Origin: Desulfobulbaceae bacterium
GTDB lineage: Bacteria; Desulfobacterota; Desulfobulbia; Desulfobulbales; Desulfobulbaceae
Direction of reading: 5' to 3'
Length of the DNA: 64,000 bases
NCBI GenBank assembly: GCA_012744275.1
Contig: JAAYIE010000084.1
Coordinates: 24,344 to 88,343 of the forward strand
The position numbers and the translations under genes were made by a program. The notes beneath the pieces are model-generated. The model worked only from the letters and a program-made list of their open reading frames with translations, had not been told where the DNA came from and did no database searches. This document shows positions 55,699 to 64,000 of the stretch, in pieces (positions within the stretch are counted from its first letter, which is position 1; each line of letters begins with the position of its first letter).

Positions 55699-56184
55699 TT
55701 ATTTAGCTGCTTCGCGCGCTTTTTCCTGCTCCAGTAATTCGCCCAGAATTTTTGTAGTTTCACCCACTACCCTGATACAATGCTGCCTGCGGCTTTCCGG
55801 GTTGGTGTAGAATTCCTTCACCTGATCCCGGTTGAGCCAGTCCACCTGGGCAATGTGCTCGCAGCTGATGCCTTCGTACTTGCCACTGCACAGTTCTTCA
55901 AAGGCCTCCACCATTTTGCGGGTGGCAGCCCACATTCTCGGGTTTTCTTTTTCATCCAGACTGCTGCGGCTGTACAATGCGCCAATGATGGCGGCAGCGC
56001 CCACCAAAGCGCCGCAGGTTTTGCCGCAGCCGCCAATACCGCCGCCAAAAGCGCCAAGCGCCTTGATGGTATCCGGCTCATTCAAACCAAGTTTTTCCAG
56101 CCCCACCATGGCAACTGCCTGGCTGCAGTGCATGCGGGCCTTGAACAGTTCCTGTGCCTTTTCGCGCATTTCTTCAGGTTTCAT
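55699..56184 (-). CDS. C_GCAxxG_C_C family protein
   Basis: 161 residues from ATG 56184; the 284-aa track ORF over-extends upstream. It carries the family pattern: an early CSQAV motif, FGGGIGGCGKTCGALVGA in the middle and later cysteines (ELCSGKYEGISC, RRQHC). These conserved cysteines suggest a metal or redox centre. The family is common in anaerobes and often lies next to redox genes. Function not established. Confidence 0.9.
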   Translation of the reverse strand: MKPEEMREKAQELFKARMHCSQAVAMVGLEKLGLNEPDTIKALGAFGGGIGGCGKTCGALVGAAAIIGALYSRSSLDEKENPRMWAATRKMVEAFEELCSGKYEGISCEHIAQVDWLNRDQVKEFYTNPESRRQHCIRVVGETTKILGELLEQEKAREAAK

Positions 56185-56286
56185 TGAATCCTCTGTGTTT
56201 GACGGAATATGCGGGGTATACTTCTGTGCGAAGGTACTGTATTTTAGATGGCCTTGCATCACATTTGCCTGTTTCTGCTGAATCCC

Positions 56287-56934
56287 ATGTCTGCACTGGT
56301 TGTATTTGATTTTGAAACCTCCGGCCTCAAGCCCAGCCAAGGCGCCCGGGTGATTGAGATCGGCGCGGTGCTGGTGGAGGATGGCGCAATCCGCGCCCGC
56401 TTCCAGCGCTTGGTGAATCCTGGGTTTGCGGTGAGTCCTTTTATCACCAGTTTTACCGGTATCAGTAATGCCATGCTGAGGGAAGCGGCAAATAGCGCCG
56501 AGGTGCTGCCCGAATTTTGCGAATTCTGCGGCAATTTGCCGCTGGTGGCGCACAACGCCCGGTTTGACCGCGCCTTTTTGCAGGCAGAACTGGCCCGGCT
56601 GGGCCGGAGCAGCGCCAATATCTGCGCTTGTTCCATGTTAGCTGCGCGTAGAATCCTGCCGGATGCGCCACGCTACCGCTTGCAGGTATTGGCGGAACAT
56701 TGTGGCTTATCCATGCGCGGCTCCTGGCACCGGGCCCTGGCCGATGCCGAGGTAACAGCCCTGTTGTGGCTGTATATGGAAGAGCGGCTGCGCCAGCAGT
56801 ATGGCCTCAAACAAATACCCTTTGCCCTGATGGAAGCACTGACCCGTTTGCAGCGGCGGCAGGTGGCATCCTGGCTCCGCCTGCAGGCTGCGCAGCAGCA
56901 AGCAGGCCTTTTTGGTCTAGGGGATGCCGCATGA
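56287..56934 (+). CDS. DnaQ-like 3'-5' exonuclease
   Basis: 215 residues from ATG 56287, chosen since the exonuclease fold begins right after (MSALVVFDFETSGL). ATG 56248 would add 13 residues. The DEDDh motifs are complete: Exo I FDFETSGL, Exo II VAHNARFDRAFL and Exo III HRALADAE. This is the epsilon-type family used in proofreading or repair and RNA/DNA trimming. The C-terminus has an extra helical region. Its stop overlaps the next gene (ATGA). Confidence 0.88.
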   Translation: MSALVVFDFETSGLKPSQGARVIEIGAVLVEDGAIRARFQRLVNPGFAVSPFITSFTGISNAMLREAANSAEVLPEFCEFCGNLPLVAHNARFDRAFLQAELARLGRSSANICACSMLAARRILPDAPRYRLQVLAEHCGLSMRGSWHRALADAEVTALLWLYMEERLRQQYGLKQIPFALMEALTRLQRRQVASWLRLQAAQQQAGLFGLGDAA

Positions 56935-57245
56935 TTGCAGATGATGATATGCAGGAATTGACCGTTCGAGGCCGCCTGCGGGTTCTGCTAAGTAATGGCT
57001 GGCATACGCTGCGCGAGCTTTCCCAGGCATTGCACCAGAGCGAAAAGGAGTTGATCAGCCATTTGGAGCACCTGCGCCGCAGTAAAGGTTCAGACAAGGC
57101 GGTTTTTGAAGTGGATGCGCCAATTTGCCTGCAATGCGGTTTTCATTTCAGCACCAGGGAGCGCCTGCAGCAACCTGGCCGCTGCCCGCAGTGTCGTGCA
57201 ACCCGTATCAGCAAGGCGCGTTACCGGCTGCGGCCCGGCGCTTAG
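56931..57245 (+). CDS. Small HTH and zinc-ribbon protein
   Basis: 104 residues. Residues 5-60 predict a winged helix (GRLRVLLSNGWHTLRELSQA). Residues 65-90 hold a zinc ribbon (CLQCGFHF, CPQCRATR, i.e. CxxC...CxxC). It matches the bacterial family of transcriptional-regulator-like proteins with ArsR-type HTH and C-terminal zinc ribbon. It is translationally coupled to the exonuclease; the pair may work on nucleic acids together, which is inference. Confidence 0.82.
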   Translation: MIADDDMQELTVRGRLRVLLSNGWHTLRELSQALHQSEKELISHLEHLRRSKGSDKAVFEVDAPICLQCGFHFSTRERLQQPGRCPQCRATRISKARYRLRPGA

Positions 57246-57317
57246 TTTCATTTCAACATACTTTCTGCATCGACTTCCCCTGTATTTTCCGCAACAGAAT
57301 CATTCTGCGCAACTGCC

Positions 57318-58226
57318 ATGCCATATCTACTCCTCACTCTGACCGCTCTGATCTGGTCTGGCAATTTTGTGCTGGGTCGGGGCGTGCAGGGTATTATTCC
57401 CCCGCTTTCCCTTGGTTTCTGGCGCTGGCTCATTGCCCTGATTGTCCTCGCACCCTTTGCCTGGCCGCATTTTTGGCGGCAGCGCGCGCTTATCCGTCAG
57501 CATGCCGCTCTGATCAGCCTGCAGGGGCTCTTGGCAGTCACGGGTTTCAATACCCTGCTCTATGTGGCAGTGCAGTACACCACGGCCATTAATGCGGTGC
57601 TGGTCAACTCCATTACCCCTATCCTGATTGCTTTATTTGCCTGGCTGCTGCACCGCGAAACCCTGCGGCCTCGTCAACTGCTCGGTATTGTCCTTTCCTT
57701 TGGGGGGGTGCTGCTTATTCTGGCACGGGGTGAGGTGTCCCAGTTGCTGGCCCTGTCCTTTAATCGGGGCGATATCCTGGTGTTGCTGGCAGCCAGCGGT
57801 TGGGCAATCTATGCCGTGACCCTGCGGCAGTTGCCTAAGGATCTGCACCCATTCGCCTTTCTCTTTGCCATCAATGCGATTGGGCTGGTTGGGCTTTTGC
57901 CACTGTATTTGCTGGAGTTACAGCAGGGCCTGCGCATCCCCATGGCAGGGCCGGTGCTGCTGGCCATTGCCTATGTGGCGTTATGCGCCTCGGTGTTGGC
58001 ATTTTTGTGCTGGAACTATGCGGTGCGGGTTGTGGGCGCTAACCGGGCCGGGCCTTTTGTCCACCTGATGCCGGTATTCAGCACCATTCTGGCGATCGTA
58101 TTTCTCCATGAAGAACCGGCCTGGCACCAGGCAAGGGGTGCAGCTCTCATCTTTACCGGAATTGTACTGGCAACGTATAAGATTGGGCGGTCAAAAGGGA
58201 AGCAATTTTCTGCGCATGAAAGGTAA
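57318..58226 (+). CDS. EamA/DMT-family transporter
   Basis: 302 residues, ten membrane spans in two EamA halves. First half opens LTALIWSGNFVLGRG; second opens GDILVLLAASGWAIYAVTLR. Drug/metabolite transporter superfamily; substrate unknown, usually export of small metabolites such as amino acids. Convergent with the next EamA gene, only 34 bp apart at the 3' ends. Confidence 0.9.
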   Translation: MPYLLLTLTALIWSGNFVLGRGVQGIIPPLSLGFWRWLIALIVLAPFAWPHFWRQRALIRQHAALISLQGLLAVTGFNTLLYVAVQYTTAINAVLVNSITPILIALFAWLLHRETLRPRQLLGIVLSFGGVLLILARGEVSQLLALSFNRGDILVLLAASGWAIYAVTLRQLPKDLHPFAFLFAINAIGLVGLLPLYLLELQQGLRIPMAGPVLLAIAYVALCASVLAFLCWNYAVRVVGANRAGPFVHLMPVFSTILAIVFLHEEPAWHQARGAALIFTGIVLATYKIGRSKGKQFSAHER

Positions 58227-58260
58227 GCACTCAAGCACAACAGGTGGATGACAGCTCTAT

Positions 58261-59154
58261 CTATTTTGTCTGTACAGCCAAATTCGAGCCTTGCTTCCTG
58301 CGAAACAGTTCCCCGAATGCTGCTCCTCCTAAAATGAGGACAGCCCCTGCTGCCTGCAGAGGGCTTAGGACTTCTCCCAAGAGCGTAACTGAATAGAATA
58401 GGGCAGACAGCGGCTCAAGATAGCCCAGAATCGCCACCGTTTGCACTGGCATGGCAGCAATGGAGGAAAAGTAAAAGTAGCAGCCAACACCGGTATTGAT
58501 AATACCCAGAAAAAGTATTGGCATAATGTCTTCTGGCGCGAGATTAAGTGAAACGCCCTGTTTTAGAACAATAAAAAGGCCGACAGTACACAGGCTAATG
58601 ACCAGTTGCCACATCGGGTTTTCCATTCCTGTGATGTTTGTGGCCTTTTTGTTGAAGATCACCATAAAAGCGTACATGAAGGCTGATGCTATGCCAATGA
58701 GTAAGCCCCAGGAGAGTGTTCCCTGCAGGAAGGCATGGGCATTAACGCAGAGCATGCCCAGAATAACAGCAAAAAATCCAAGCGTCTTGATGGCGGTTAT
58801 TTTTTCGTTGAAAACAAGCGGAGACAGCATCATAACCAGTACTGGCCCGCAGTAGTAGGCAAGGGTTGCAATGCTGACGCCTATCTGCGTATAGGCTTCA
58901 AAGAGCAGCATCCAGCTCGTACCCATGGCAATACCGGAAATCACCAGATAAAAAAAATGCAGCTTATTACGCCAAAAGCGCAGCTCCTGTTTGGAGAAGA
59001 TAAAAACAAGAACGAGAAATAGGCTGCCAATAACTGTTCTGGTAAAAACTATTTCGTAGCTGGTCAAAGAAATACGGTTGGCGACAACTCCATTGGATCC
59101 AAACAGGAGCAAGGCAACGATATATTTTGCAAGTGCCTGGTTCTGCAAAGTCAT
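58261..59154 (-). CDS. EamA/DMT-family transporter
   Basis: 297 residues, ten membrane spans in two halves; opening ALAKYIVALLLFGSNGVVAN, second half SWGLLIGIASAFMYAFMVIF. Distinct from its convergent neighbour in sequence, so it is not a recent duplicate. Closest in type to the DMT exporters found beside amino-acid metabolism genes, but the substrate is not predictable. Confidence 0.9.
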   Translation of the reverse strand: MTLQNQALAKYIVALLLFGSNGVVANRISLTSYEIVFTRTVIGSLFLVLVFIFSKQELRFWRNKLHFFYLVISGIAMGTSWMLLFEAYTQIGVSIATLAYYCGPVLVMMLSPLVFNEKITAIKTLGFFAVILGMLCVNAHAFLQGTLSWGLLIGIASAFMYAFMVIFNKKATNITGMENPMWQLVISLCTVGLFIVLKQGVSLNLAPEDIMPILFLGIINTGVGCYFYFSSIAAMPVQTVAILGYLEPLSALFYSVTLLGEVLSPLQAAGAVLILGGAAFGELFRRKQGSNLAVQTK

Positions 59155-59217
59155 AGCTCTTACCGGTCAGTTGGGAGATTTGTAAGCATCAGGTTACGCT
59201 TGATGCTCCCAATATGT

Positions 59218-59556
59218 TTACACCTCGTCCCAGTCAATCTCCTGCAAGGCTGCACCCACTTTTTCCTGCACTTGGCGCTGGAGCTGATCGGAAAGGTCCT
59301 TGTCCAAGGCGTCGCTTTCATCATAGGCAAAGACTTCAATTGGTTTGGCTGTGCCAAAACCGTCGTAGATGGCCACATCCGCATAGAGTTCAGCCTCGGG
59401 ATACTGCGTTTCCAGCCATTCTGAAGCTATTGTCCCTTTAAGTGCGGCCAGGAGTTCTGCCCGCTCATTGATATCCACCTTGGTGGCAGGACCAAGTTCC
59501 TTCTTGATGGCTCCGGTGTAGACGACGTCTGCGACAACGATTTTGACAATGCTCAT
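59218..59556 (-). CDS. Conserved hypothetical protein
   Basis: 112 residues, AGGAAA ribosome site. Small acidic cytoplasmic protein with a beta start (MSIVKIVVADVVYT), a central KVDINERAELLAALKGTIAS helix and a coiled C-terminus. No recognisable domain. It lies between thiD and the transporter on the same strand as thiD. Confidence 0.6.
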   Translation of the reverse strand: MSIVKIVVADVVYTGAIKKELGPATKVDINERAELLAALKGTIASEWLETQYPEAELYADVAIYDGFGTAKPIEVFAYDESDALDKDLSDQLQRQVQEKVGAALQEIDWDEV

Positions 59557-59611
59557 ATCTGTTTCCTGAAGAAAGGATTGGTCAATATTCTACTTAGTTA
59601 GCCAGTTTGAA

Positions 59612-60430
59612 TTAAAAGAAGGCGTGGAAATGATGCACTGGGCCGTGGCCTTGGCCGATGCGGTAGGCTGCGCCAGCGCGGATGGCCTCGGTAATATATT
59701 TTTTGCCTTCGGCCACTGCATCGGCAATATCCAAGCCCTTGGCGAGATTTGCGGTAATGGCCGAAGACAGGGTGCAGCCGGTGCCGTGGTTATTACGGGT
59801 AGAGATGCGTTTTCCAGGAAAGCGCACAATTCGCTTTTCAGCACCCAGATAGAGCAGGTCATCACTGTCTGAGTCTTCCAGGTGCCCGCCCTTGATGAGC
59901 ACATTGGCGCAGCCGAGCTTGTTCAGTTCCTGCGCTGCCTCTTCCATGGCTTCAAGGGTGGGAATCGGGCGGCCGAGCAGCACTTCCGCTTCGGGCAAAT
60001 TCGGGGTGATTAGCCGCGCCCGGGGTATGAGCTCTTCCTTCAGGGCGGTAACAGCCTCATCCTTAAGCAGTTTATCCCCGCTTTGCGCCACCATGACCGG
60101 ATCCAGCACCACCGGCGTATCTGCGGCCCATTTGCGCAGGCCATCCGCCACGGTGCGAATCAGGGTGGGGGAAAAGAGCATGCCAATTTTGATCGCATTT
60201 GCGCCGATGTCGGTCAACACCGCCTCCATCTGATCTGTCACCATTTCTATGGGCACAGCAAAGATGGAGCGTACAGTCACAGTATTTTGGGCAGTGAGGG
60301 CGGTAATCACGCTCATGCCATAACAGCCATTGGCGGCAAAGGTTTTTAGATCTGCCTGTATGCCTGCGCCGCCGCCGCTGTCAGATCCGGCTATGGTAAG
60401 CGCGCGCGCGTATTGCATTTCTTGAGCCAT
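59612..60430 (-). CDS. thiD: Hydroxymethylpyrimidine (phosphate) kinase
   Basis: 272 residues from ATG 60430 with AGGAGA four bases upstream. PfkB/ribokinase-like fold with LTIAGSDSGGGAGIQADLKTF at the start, the PVVLDPVMVAQSGDKL segment and GTGCTLSSAITANLA (anion hole and catalytic Asp region). It phosphorylates HMP and HMP-P for thiamine synthesis. No thi neighbours and no THI-box riboswitch seen upstream. Confidence 0.95.
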   Translation of the reverse strand: MAQEMQYARALTIAGSDSGGGAGIQADLKTFAANGCYGMSVITALTAQNTVTVRSIFAVPIEMVTDQMEAVLTDIGANAIKIGMLFSPTLIRTVADGLRKWAADTPVVLDPVMVAQSGDKLLKDEAVTALKEELIPRARLITPNLPEAEVLLGRPIPTLEAMEEAAQELNKLGCANVLIKGGHLEDSDSDDLLYLGAEKRIVRFPGKRISTRNNHGTGCTLSSAITANLAKGLDIADAVAEGKKYITEAIRAGAAYRIGQGHGPVHHFHAFF

Positions 60431-60526
60431 AGTCTCTCCTGCTGGATAATGAAATAAAATCAAGAGCAATAACAATGTTCAGCAACGTAATTGCCCTGAA
60501 ACAGGGTTGGTAAGCCCAGTATCAAT

Positions 60527-60609
60527 CTGAGACCCAGGCAAAGATGCCGACATGGAGAGCAGAGAGCGTTTTCACTTTCAGCTTTTACATTCGTATAGAA
60601 ATTGGAATA
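60527..60609 (-). repeat. Degenerate repeat copy
   Basis: Has AGCGTTTTCACTTTCAGC and ends with AATTGGAAT, plus CAAAGATGCC at the other side. It resembles the dispersed repeat but is badly decayed, so the call is weak. Confidence 0.3.
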
Positions 60610-60630
60610 AATGGCTGGTTTTACAGCCTT

Positions 60631-62127
60631 CTATAGAAGAGGTGAAAGCAGCAGGCAGATGTTTTCCTTGAACTGCGGCCACCAGCCGCGCCTGCTGAAA
60701 GCTACCAGGTCGAGTTCGCTTGCATGCTCCATGTATCGTTCCTGCTCTGTGGCCAAAAGTTTGGCAAAATCAGCGCAATATACAATGAGGGTGGCTTCGA
60801 AGTTAAGCCAGAAGCTGCGCATGTCCAGATTTACCGAGCCGATCAGGGCAACCTGTTTGTCTACGCAGATGGTTTTAGCATGGAGCAGACCGCCTGCAAA
60901 CAAACAAATACGTACCCCAGCCCTGGCAAGTTCTTCGAAACGGGCCCGACTGGCATGCTGAGCCAGACGGGAATCGCAGCGGACCGGTACAATCAGGCGC
61001 ACATCCACTCCCCGGTGGGCTGCGGCTTGCAGTGCTTCCACCACGCCGTCGTCGGGTATGAAGTAGGGCGTGGTCAAGGTCAGTTGGCTGCGGGCGCTGT
61101 AAATGGTGGTGAGCAGCAGGCTGTGAATGGCATTTGGTGTGTCGCCAGGGCCAGAGGGTGCAAGTTGCACCGGTGCGTGCTGCACCATGGGTTCAGGCTC
61201 AAACCTGGCAGCGTCTGCGTGGTCTGGCATACTGATTTCGCCCAGGGGAATAAACTCTGTGGTTTCCTGGAACCAGTCGTGGGCAAACACGGCCTTCAAT
61301 TCTCCCACCACAGGGCCGGTCAGCCGTACCATAAGATCAATCCATTCGCCTACTCCTGCTTCTGGCTTGAAAAAGGATGGGTCGGCCATGTTTTGGCTGC
61401 CACTGTAGGCAATGGTGTTGTCAATTACTACCAGTTTGCGGTGGTTGCGAATATCAAGCCGGGTAAAAAACATCCAGATAAGCGCTGCAGGGAGCGAATT
61501 TTCCACCCGCACTCCAGCCTGACGCATGATGCGTGCTGCCCGGCTGCGCAAAAAGGAGCGGCTGCCTATGTCATCCAAAAGCACCCGGCAGTCAACGCCT
61601 CTCTGTGCTGCGCGGATGAGTGCCTCGGCCACGGCATCCGCCTCACCGCCCGTGCACCAGATGTAAAACTGCAGGTAACAGCTTGTCTGCGCCTGGTCAA
61701 TATCAAGGATGAGGGCCTTAAAAAAATCTGTGGGTTTGGCGTAGAGCTGCAGGGCATTGTCGCGCAGGGCGGGCATGCCAAAGGTTTGCTGCGCCAGGCG
61801 GTGCAGTGACGAGTAGAGGAGATTACCGCCGTGCCAGTCGTCTTCAATAAAGGGGAGCAGGCTTTCTGGCGCGCGCAGGTAGAGCACCCGTGATTCGCGC
61901 ATGCGCCTGAGTCGCCGTTCGGGCAAGCGGTTTTCGCCAAAGAGCATGTAGAGCACATACCCAAGGAAAGGCAGGAAAACGATAATCAGCAGCCAGGCCA
62001 TGGTGATGCTGTAGGCGCGTTTCTGCATCACTACCCTGAGCGACAAGCCAATGCGGATGCACAGGTCTGCCAGCAGAATCAGGATTGGAATAAAGGTGGT
62101 GAAGAAAAAGGAGTCAGACGGGTTCAT
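60631..62127 (-). CDS. Cardiolipin synthase (two-HKD phospholipase D family)
   Basis: 498 residues. Two N-terminal membrane spans (PLDc_N, ~10-60), then two catalytic HKD motifs: HRKLVVIDNTIAYSGSQN near residue 235 and HAKTICVDKQVALIGSVN near 415. Joins two phosphatidylglycerols into cardiolipin, or uses PE, at the inner membrane. Its start overlaps the HAD gene stop (ATGA), so it is the second gene of a coupled pair. Confidence 0.92.
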   Translation of the reverse strand: MNPSDSFFFTTFIPILILLADLCIRIGLSLRVVMQKRAYSITMAWLLIIVFLPFLGYVLYMLFGENRLPERRLRRMRESRVLYLRAPESLLPFIEDDWHGGNLLYSSLHRLAQQTFGMPALRDNALQLYAKPTDFFKALILDIDQAQTSCYLQFYIWCTGGEADAVAEALIRAAQRGVDCRVLLDDIGSRSFLRSRAARIMRQAGVRVENSLPAALIWMFFTRLDIRNHRKLVVIDNTIAYSGSQNMADPSFFKPEAGVGEWIDLMVRLTGPVVGELKAVFAHDWFQETTEFIPLGEISMPDHADAARFEPEPMVQHAPVQLAPSGPGDTPNAIHSLLLTTIYSARSQLTLTTPYFIPDDGVVEALQAAAHRGVDVRLIVPVRCDSRLAQHASRARFEELARAGVRICLFAGGLLHAKTICVDKQVALIGSVNLDMRSFWLNFEATLIVYCADFAKLLATEQERYMEHASELDLVAFSRRGWWPQFKENICLLLSPLL

Positions 62128-62801
62128 GGCAGGGTGAATGTCTGCCCAAGCAGTTGCGGCCAGCGCTGATGGCCAGGGTCTGCAGCGGTAGCTACCTCCT
62201 GCGGGAAAATGGAGGCCTTGCCTGGGGGTACGATGCCCAGGAAGGCTAGGCCATTTGCCTGGGCAGCCTTGAGATCAGCCAGCGCATCGCCAATGAAGAG
62301 GCTGCAGGACGGAGTAAAGGCATGGTCGTGCAGCACCTTGCGCACAATATCGCTTTTATGCCGGGGTGAGCCAAAAACACCGCTAAAAAACGGGGCGAGC
62401 TGTTTGTGCTTGATGATGGCCTGCATCTCTTCCTCGGGCGTGCCAGATACGACAAAGGCAGGAACACGCGCCTGTTGCAGAGCTTGCAGGGTGGTCATGA
62501 CATTGGCCAGCAAAGGGGCAGCCACTACGGCCTCAAAGACCAGGTCTGCAAAACGTTCGACCAGTCTGGCGAGAGCCTTCTCATCAATTGATTGCCCGGC
62601 GATTTGTTCCATGCAATAGCGCAGCTTGCTGTGCCTGGGCATGCCGCCGTTGTCTACATGATAGCGTACCGCTGCTGCCTGCACCTCTTGGCCAAAGGGC
62701 GCAAACAGGGTGGTAAAGGCCTCTTTTTTGACCTCCAGGGAAGCGGCAATCACCCCGTCAAAATCAAAGAAAACAGCGTGCAGATTAGGGTTACAGGTCA
62801 T
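62124..62801 (-). CDS. HAD-superfamily phosphatase
   Basis: 225 residues, subfamily I with the cap after motif I. Motif I is FFDFDGVI (nucleophile Asp), motif II is VVSGTPEEEM and motif III/IV SCSLFIGDALADLKAAQAN. Similar to phosphoglycolate phosphatase and beta-phosphoglucomutase-type enzymes; the substrate is unknown. Translationally coupled to the cardiolipin synthase gene. Confidence 0.9.
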   Translation of the reverse strand: MTCNPNLHAVFFDFDGVIAASLEVKKEAFTTLFAPFGQEVQAAAVRYHVDNGGMPRHSKLRYCMEQIAGQSIDEKALARLVERFADLVFEAVVAAPLLANVMTTLQALQQARVPAFVVSGTPEEEMQAIIKHKQLAPFFSGVFGSPRHKSDIVRKVLHDHAFTPSCSLFIGDALADLKAAQANGLAFLGIVPPGKASIFPQEVATAADPGHQRWPQLLGQTFTLP

Positions 62802-62882
62802 GGGATATTGCCTGGCATAAGCGGGAATGGACCGACAGGGCGACCATCTGCTTCATGCCGTTGTAAGAGTTTTTCATACGAG

Positions 62883-63394
62883 TCAAAAAATCCTGTCTTT
62901 TCGAAATGAAATAATTCGAATGCCTCTATCAAACGGGTTTCTCGACAAATTGAGCATATTTCTAATTTGATCCACAACCGAATCCCAGTCCCAACAAGCA
63001 GGAGATGAATCGCGAATAACAAGAGCTACGTTGGAACCATAGTCTTTCTGCAGTTTTTGTAATATCCGGCTTATAATCATGTCAGTAACCTTGCCCTGTG
63101 TAAACAACTCGTTCTCTCCAATGGGTTTGCCTTTCCCGCTCTTACGTCATCGAGATGCTGTCGCAGGGCTTCAATATTTCTATGGTTAGACCGGCCAAGA
63201 GCAGCTTGGATATCTTTTAGACGATCTTCAGTCAGCGTGACCTCGAAATTGAATGCATTCCCATTTGTGTCCTTGCACCGGATGTCTGGAGCATCAGAAT
63301 ATTTAACTATGGAAACTGATGTTTTCATCTCATGGTTGTATAAACCGAGGAAAGCATCAGCTGTTGCCTTCCCAATAGCTCCTTTTTCGTTCAA
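62883..63394 (-). pseudogene. Frameshifted small gene in a cassette-like position
   Basis: A TTG start at 63394 with GAGG upstream opens MNEKGAIGKATADAF and runs to DDVRAGKANP. The sequence then continues better in another frame (GKGKPIGENELFTQGKVTD) to the stop at 62883, with one base lost or gained near GCGGGAAAGG at about 63130. The joined product is about 170 residues, with no membrane segment and no recognised domain. The start lies about 22 bp downstream, on the minus strand, of an attC-like site. The frameshift could also be a sequencing error. Confidence 0.55.
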
Positions 63395-63415
63395 ATCAGC
63401 CTCTATTATATTTAG

Positions 63416-63503
63416 GCCCTAACCGCCCCACATCACCGGCAGCAAAAAGCAGAGCGAGGAACGAGCGGCACTTTTTGCTGTCCAACGGCATGTAATTGTT
63501 AGC
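63416..63503 (-). other. attC-like integron recombination site
   Basis: Minus strand: GCTAACAATTACATGCCG at the 5' end, then the inner arms CAGCAAAAAG and CTTTTTGCTG flanking a 21-base spacer, ending GGTGATGTGGGGCGGTTAGGGC. This gives the outer TAAC...GTTA pair, inner pairing and the 88-bp length expected for an attC site. The gene upstream stops 30 bp before it and a new gene begins within 30 bp after it. No integrase gene is in the window. Confidence 0.65.
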
Positions 63504-63532
63504 AATGATTATTTTCTGGTGATATCGGCCAA

Positions 63533-63876
63533 TTATATATCATGATTGCTTTCCGTGATTTTCCTGTAAAAATTATGCCTTTTACCCAGCTCTGCTGATC
63601 CAGCATGAGATAAATGCCCTTTATCTCTGAAGATCCAGGTTGTATCAAAATGCGTCTTGCAATGGCCATTCTCACAAATAAAATCGTCAAGACGAATTAC
63701 TTTATATTTTTGATGTATAGCCTCTAAAAGACCAAAAGCTTTGGTTCTTTCTTTGGAGATTTGGCTAATGTTAAAGTCGCAATTTTCTAAACTCAATCCA
63801 TTCCATTCTGCTTTTGCTAAACATCTTCCCAAATCAATGCCGTTAGCTGGGGGCGGTGAAAAGATTACAGGGGTAA
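63533..63876 (-). pseudogene. 3' fragment of an SGNH-type acyltransferase
   Basis: About 114 residues remain, from VTPVIFSPPPANGIDLGRC to the stop. CENGHCKTHFDTTW and DKGHLSHAGSAELG are the ending of the SGNH/OafA-type surface-sugar O-acetyltransferases (Asp-x-x-His catalytic pair). The 5' part is missing because an insertion sequence begins at about 63876. It is broken and probably not functional. Confidence 0.7.
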
Positions 63877-64000
63877 CAGCCCGTTGAAAAAGTTTGCAAG
63901 TATGCCATAATGGCATTTTCCCTAAGGAGGACGCCATGAGTCTTGGCCGGAGCAAGGAGCAGCAGCGCAGTATGTGGCTGGCGTATGATCAGATACCGCA
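63877..64000 (+). mobile_element. Left end of an insertion sequence (IS1182-like)
   Basis: The boundary is placed at CAGCCCGTTGAAAAAGT, where acyltransferase homology stops. A small palindrome (ATGCCAT-A-ATGGCAT) and AAGGAGG precede the transposase start. The element leaves the window on the right, so its other end and target duplication cannot be seen. Confidence 0.65.
63936..64000 (+). CDS. Transposase, N-terminal fragment
   Basis: The visible 21 residues, MSLGRSKEQQRSMWLAYDQI..., have the pattern that opens IS1182-type (DUF772/DDE) transposases. AAGGAGG lies five bases upstream. It continues beyond the window. Confidence 0.6.
   Translation, partial: MSLGRSKEQQRSMWLAYDQIP

Overview
The window looks like chromosome from an anaerobic Gram-negative bacterium of the sulfate/sulfur-reducing Desulfobacterota, perhaps Desulfobulbales-like. 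This is inferred from content, not from a marker-gene placement: many ferredoxin-type and CCG-domain redox proteins, a PsrA/PhsA-like molybdoenzyme, two NrfD-type membrane subunits, a complex I lacking the NADH module, a C_GCAxxG_C_C protein, ADP-forming acetyl-CoA synthetase and a sigma54 regulator with tandem PAS domains. Most of the window is conserved core genome. Only the last ~1.2 kb looks mobile.

Layout. 1-1.7 kb: polar amino-acid ABC transporter (binding protein, permease, start of the ATPase). 1.9-4.6 kb: Tat-type DUF362 protein and a NapH-NapG-like polyferredoxin fusion. 4.8-7.8 kb: ABC-F ATPase and bifunctional PheA. 8-14 kb: exported repeat protein, tRNA-Pro(UGG), rsmE, dtd and a large M16C peptidase. 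14-24 kb: DUF1992 protein, an unrecognised exported protein, a long KamA-family radical SAM protein, an MCE lipoprotein, a rhomboid protease, a 1213-residue FAD/Fe-S/CCG oxidoreductase and rpsT. 24-30 kb: pentapeptide-repeat protein, MerR regulator and two NrfD paralogues, each next to a small membrane ORF; one of these units has a good sigma54-type promoter.

30-46 kb is the energetic centre: a PAS-rich sigma54 activator, then a tight operon of a molybdopterin oxidoreductase (no export signal visible), a four-cluster ferredoxin and nuoABCDHIJKLMN. nuoE, nuoF and nuoG are absent, so the molybdoenzyme/ferredoxin pair is a plausible but unproven electron partner for complex I. 46-52 kb carries an acu-like acetate cluster: an AcuC-type deacetylase, an AcuB-type CBS protein, a fused ADP-forming acetyl-CoA synthetase, and a CoA-transferase fused to a GNAT acetyltransferase.

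52-63 kb: a DUF2332 gene split by one in-frame stop, a LysR regulator, DUF3597, small conserved proteins, a DnaQ-like exonuclease with a zinc-ribbon partner, two convergent EamA transporters, thiD, a cardiolipin synthase and a HAD phosphatase. The right edge holds an attC-like site between a frameshifted small gene and the 3' stub of an SGNH acyltransferase, which is cut by an IS with an IS1182-like transposase.

An unlisted structure recurs through the window: at least nine intergenic copies or fragments of a 65-140 bp repeat with inverted ends (TTCCAATTCCAGATyAAAG ... CTTTAATATGGAATTGGAA) and, in long copies, a core near ACGCAGGCGTACAT. Some copies contribute a start or stop codon to neighbouring genes.
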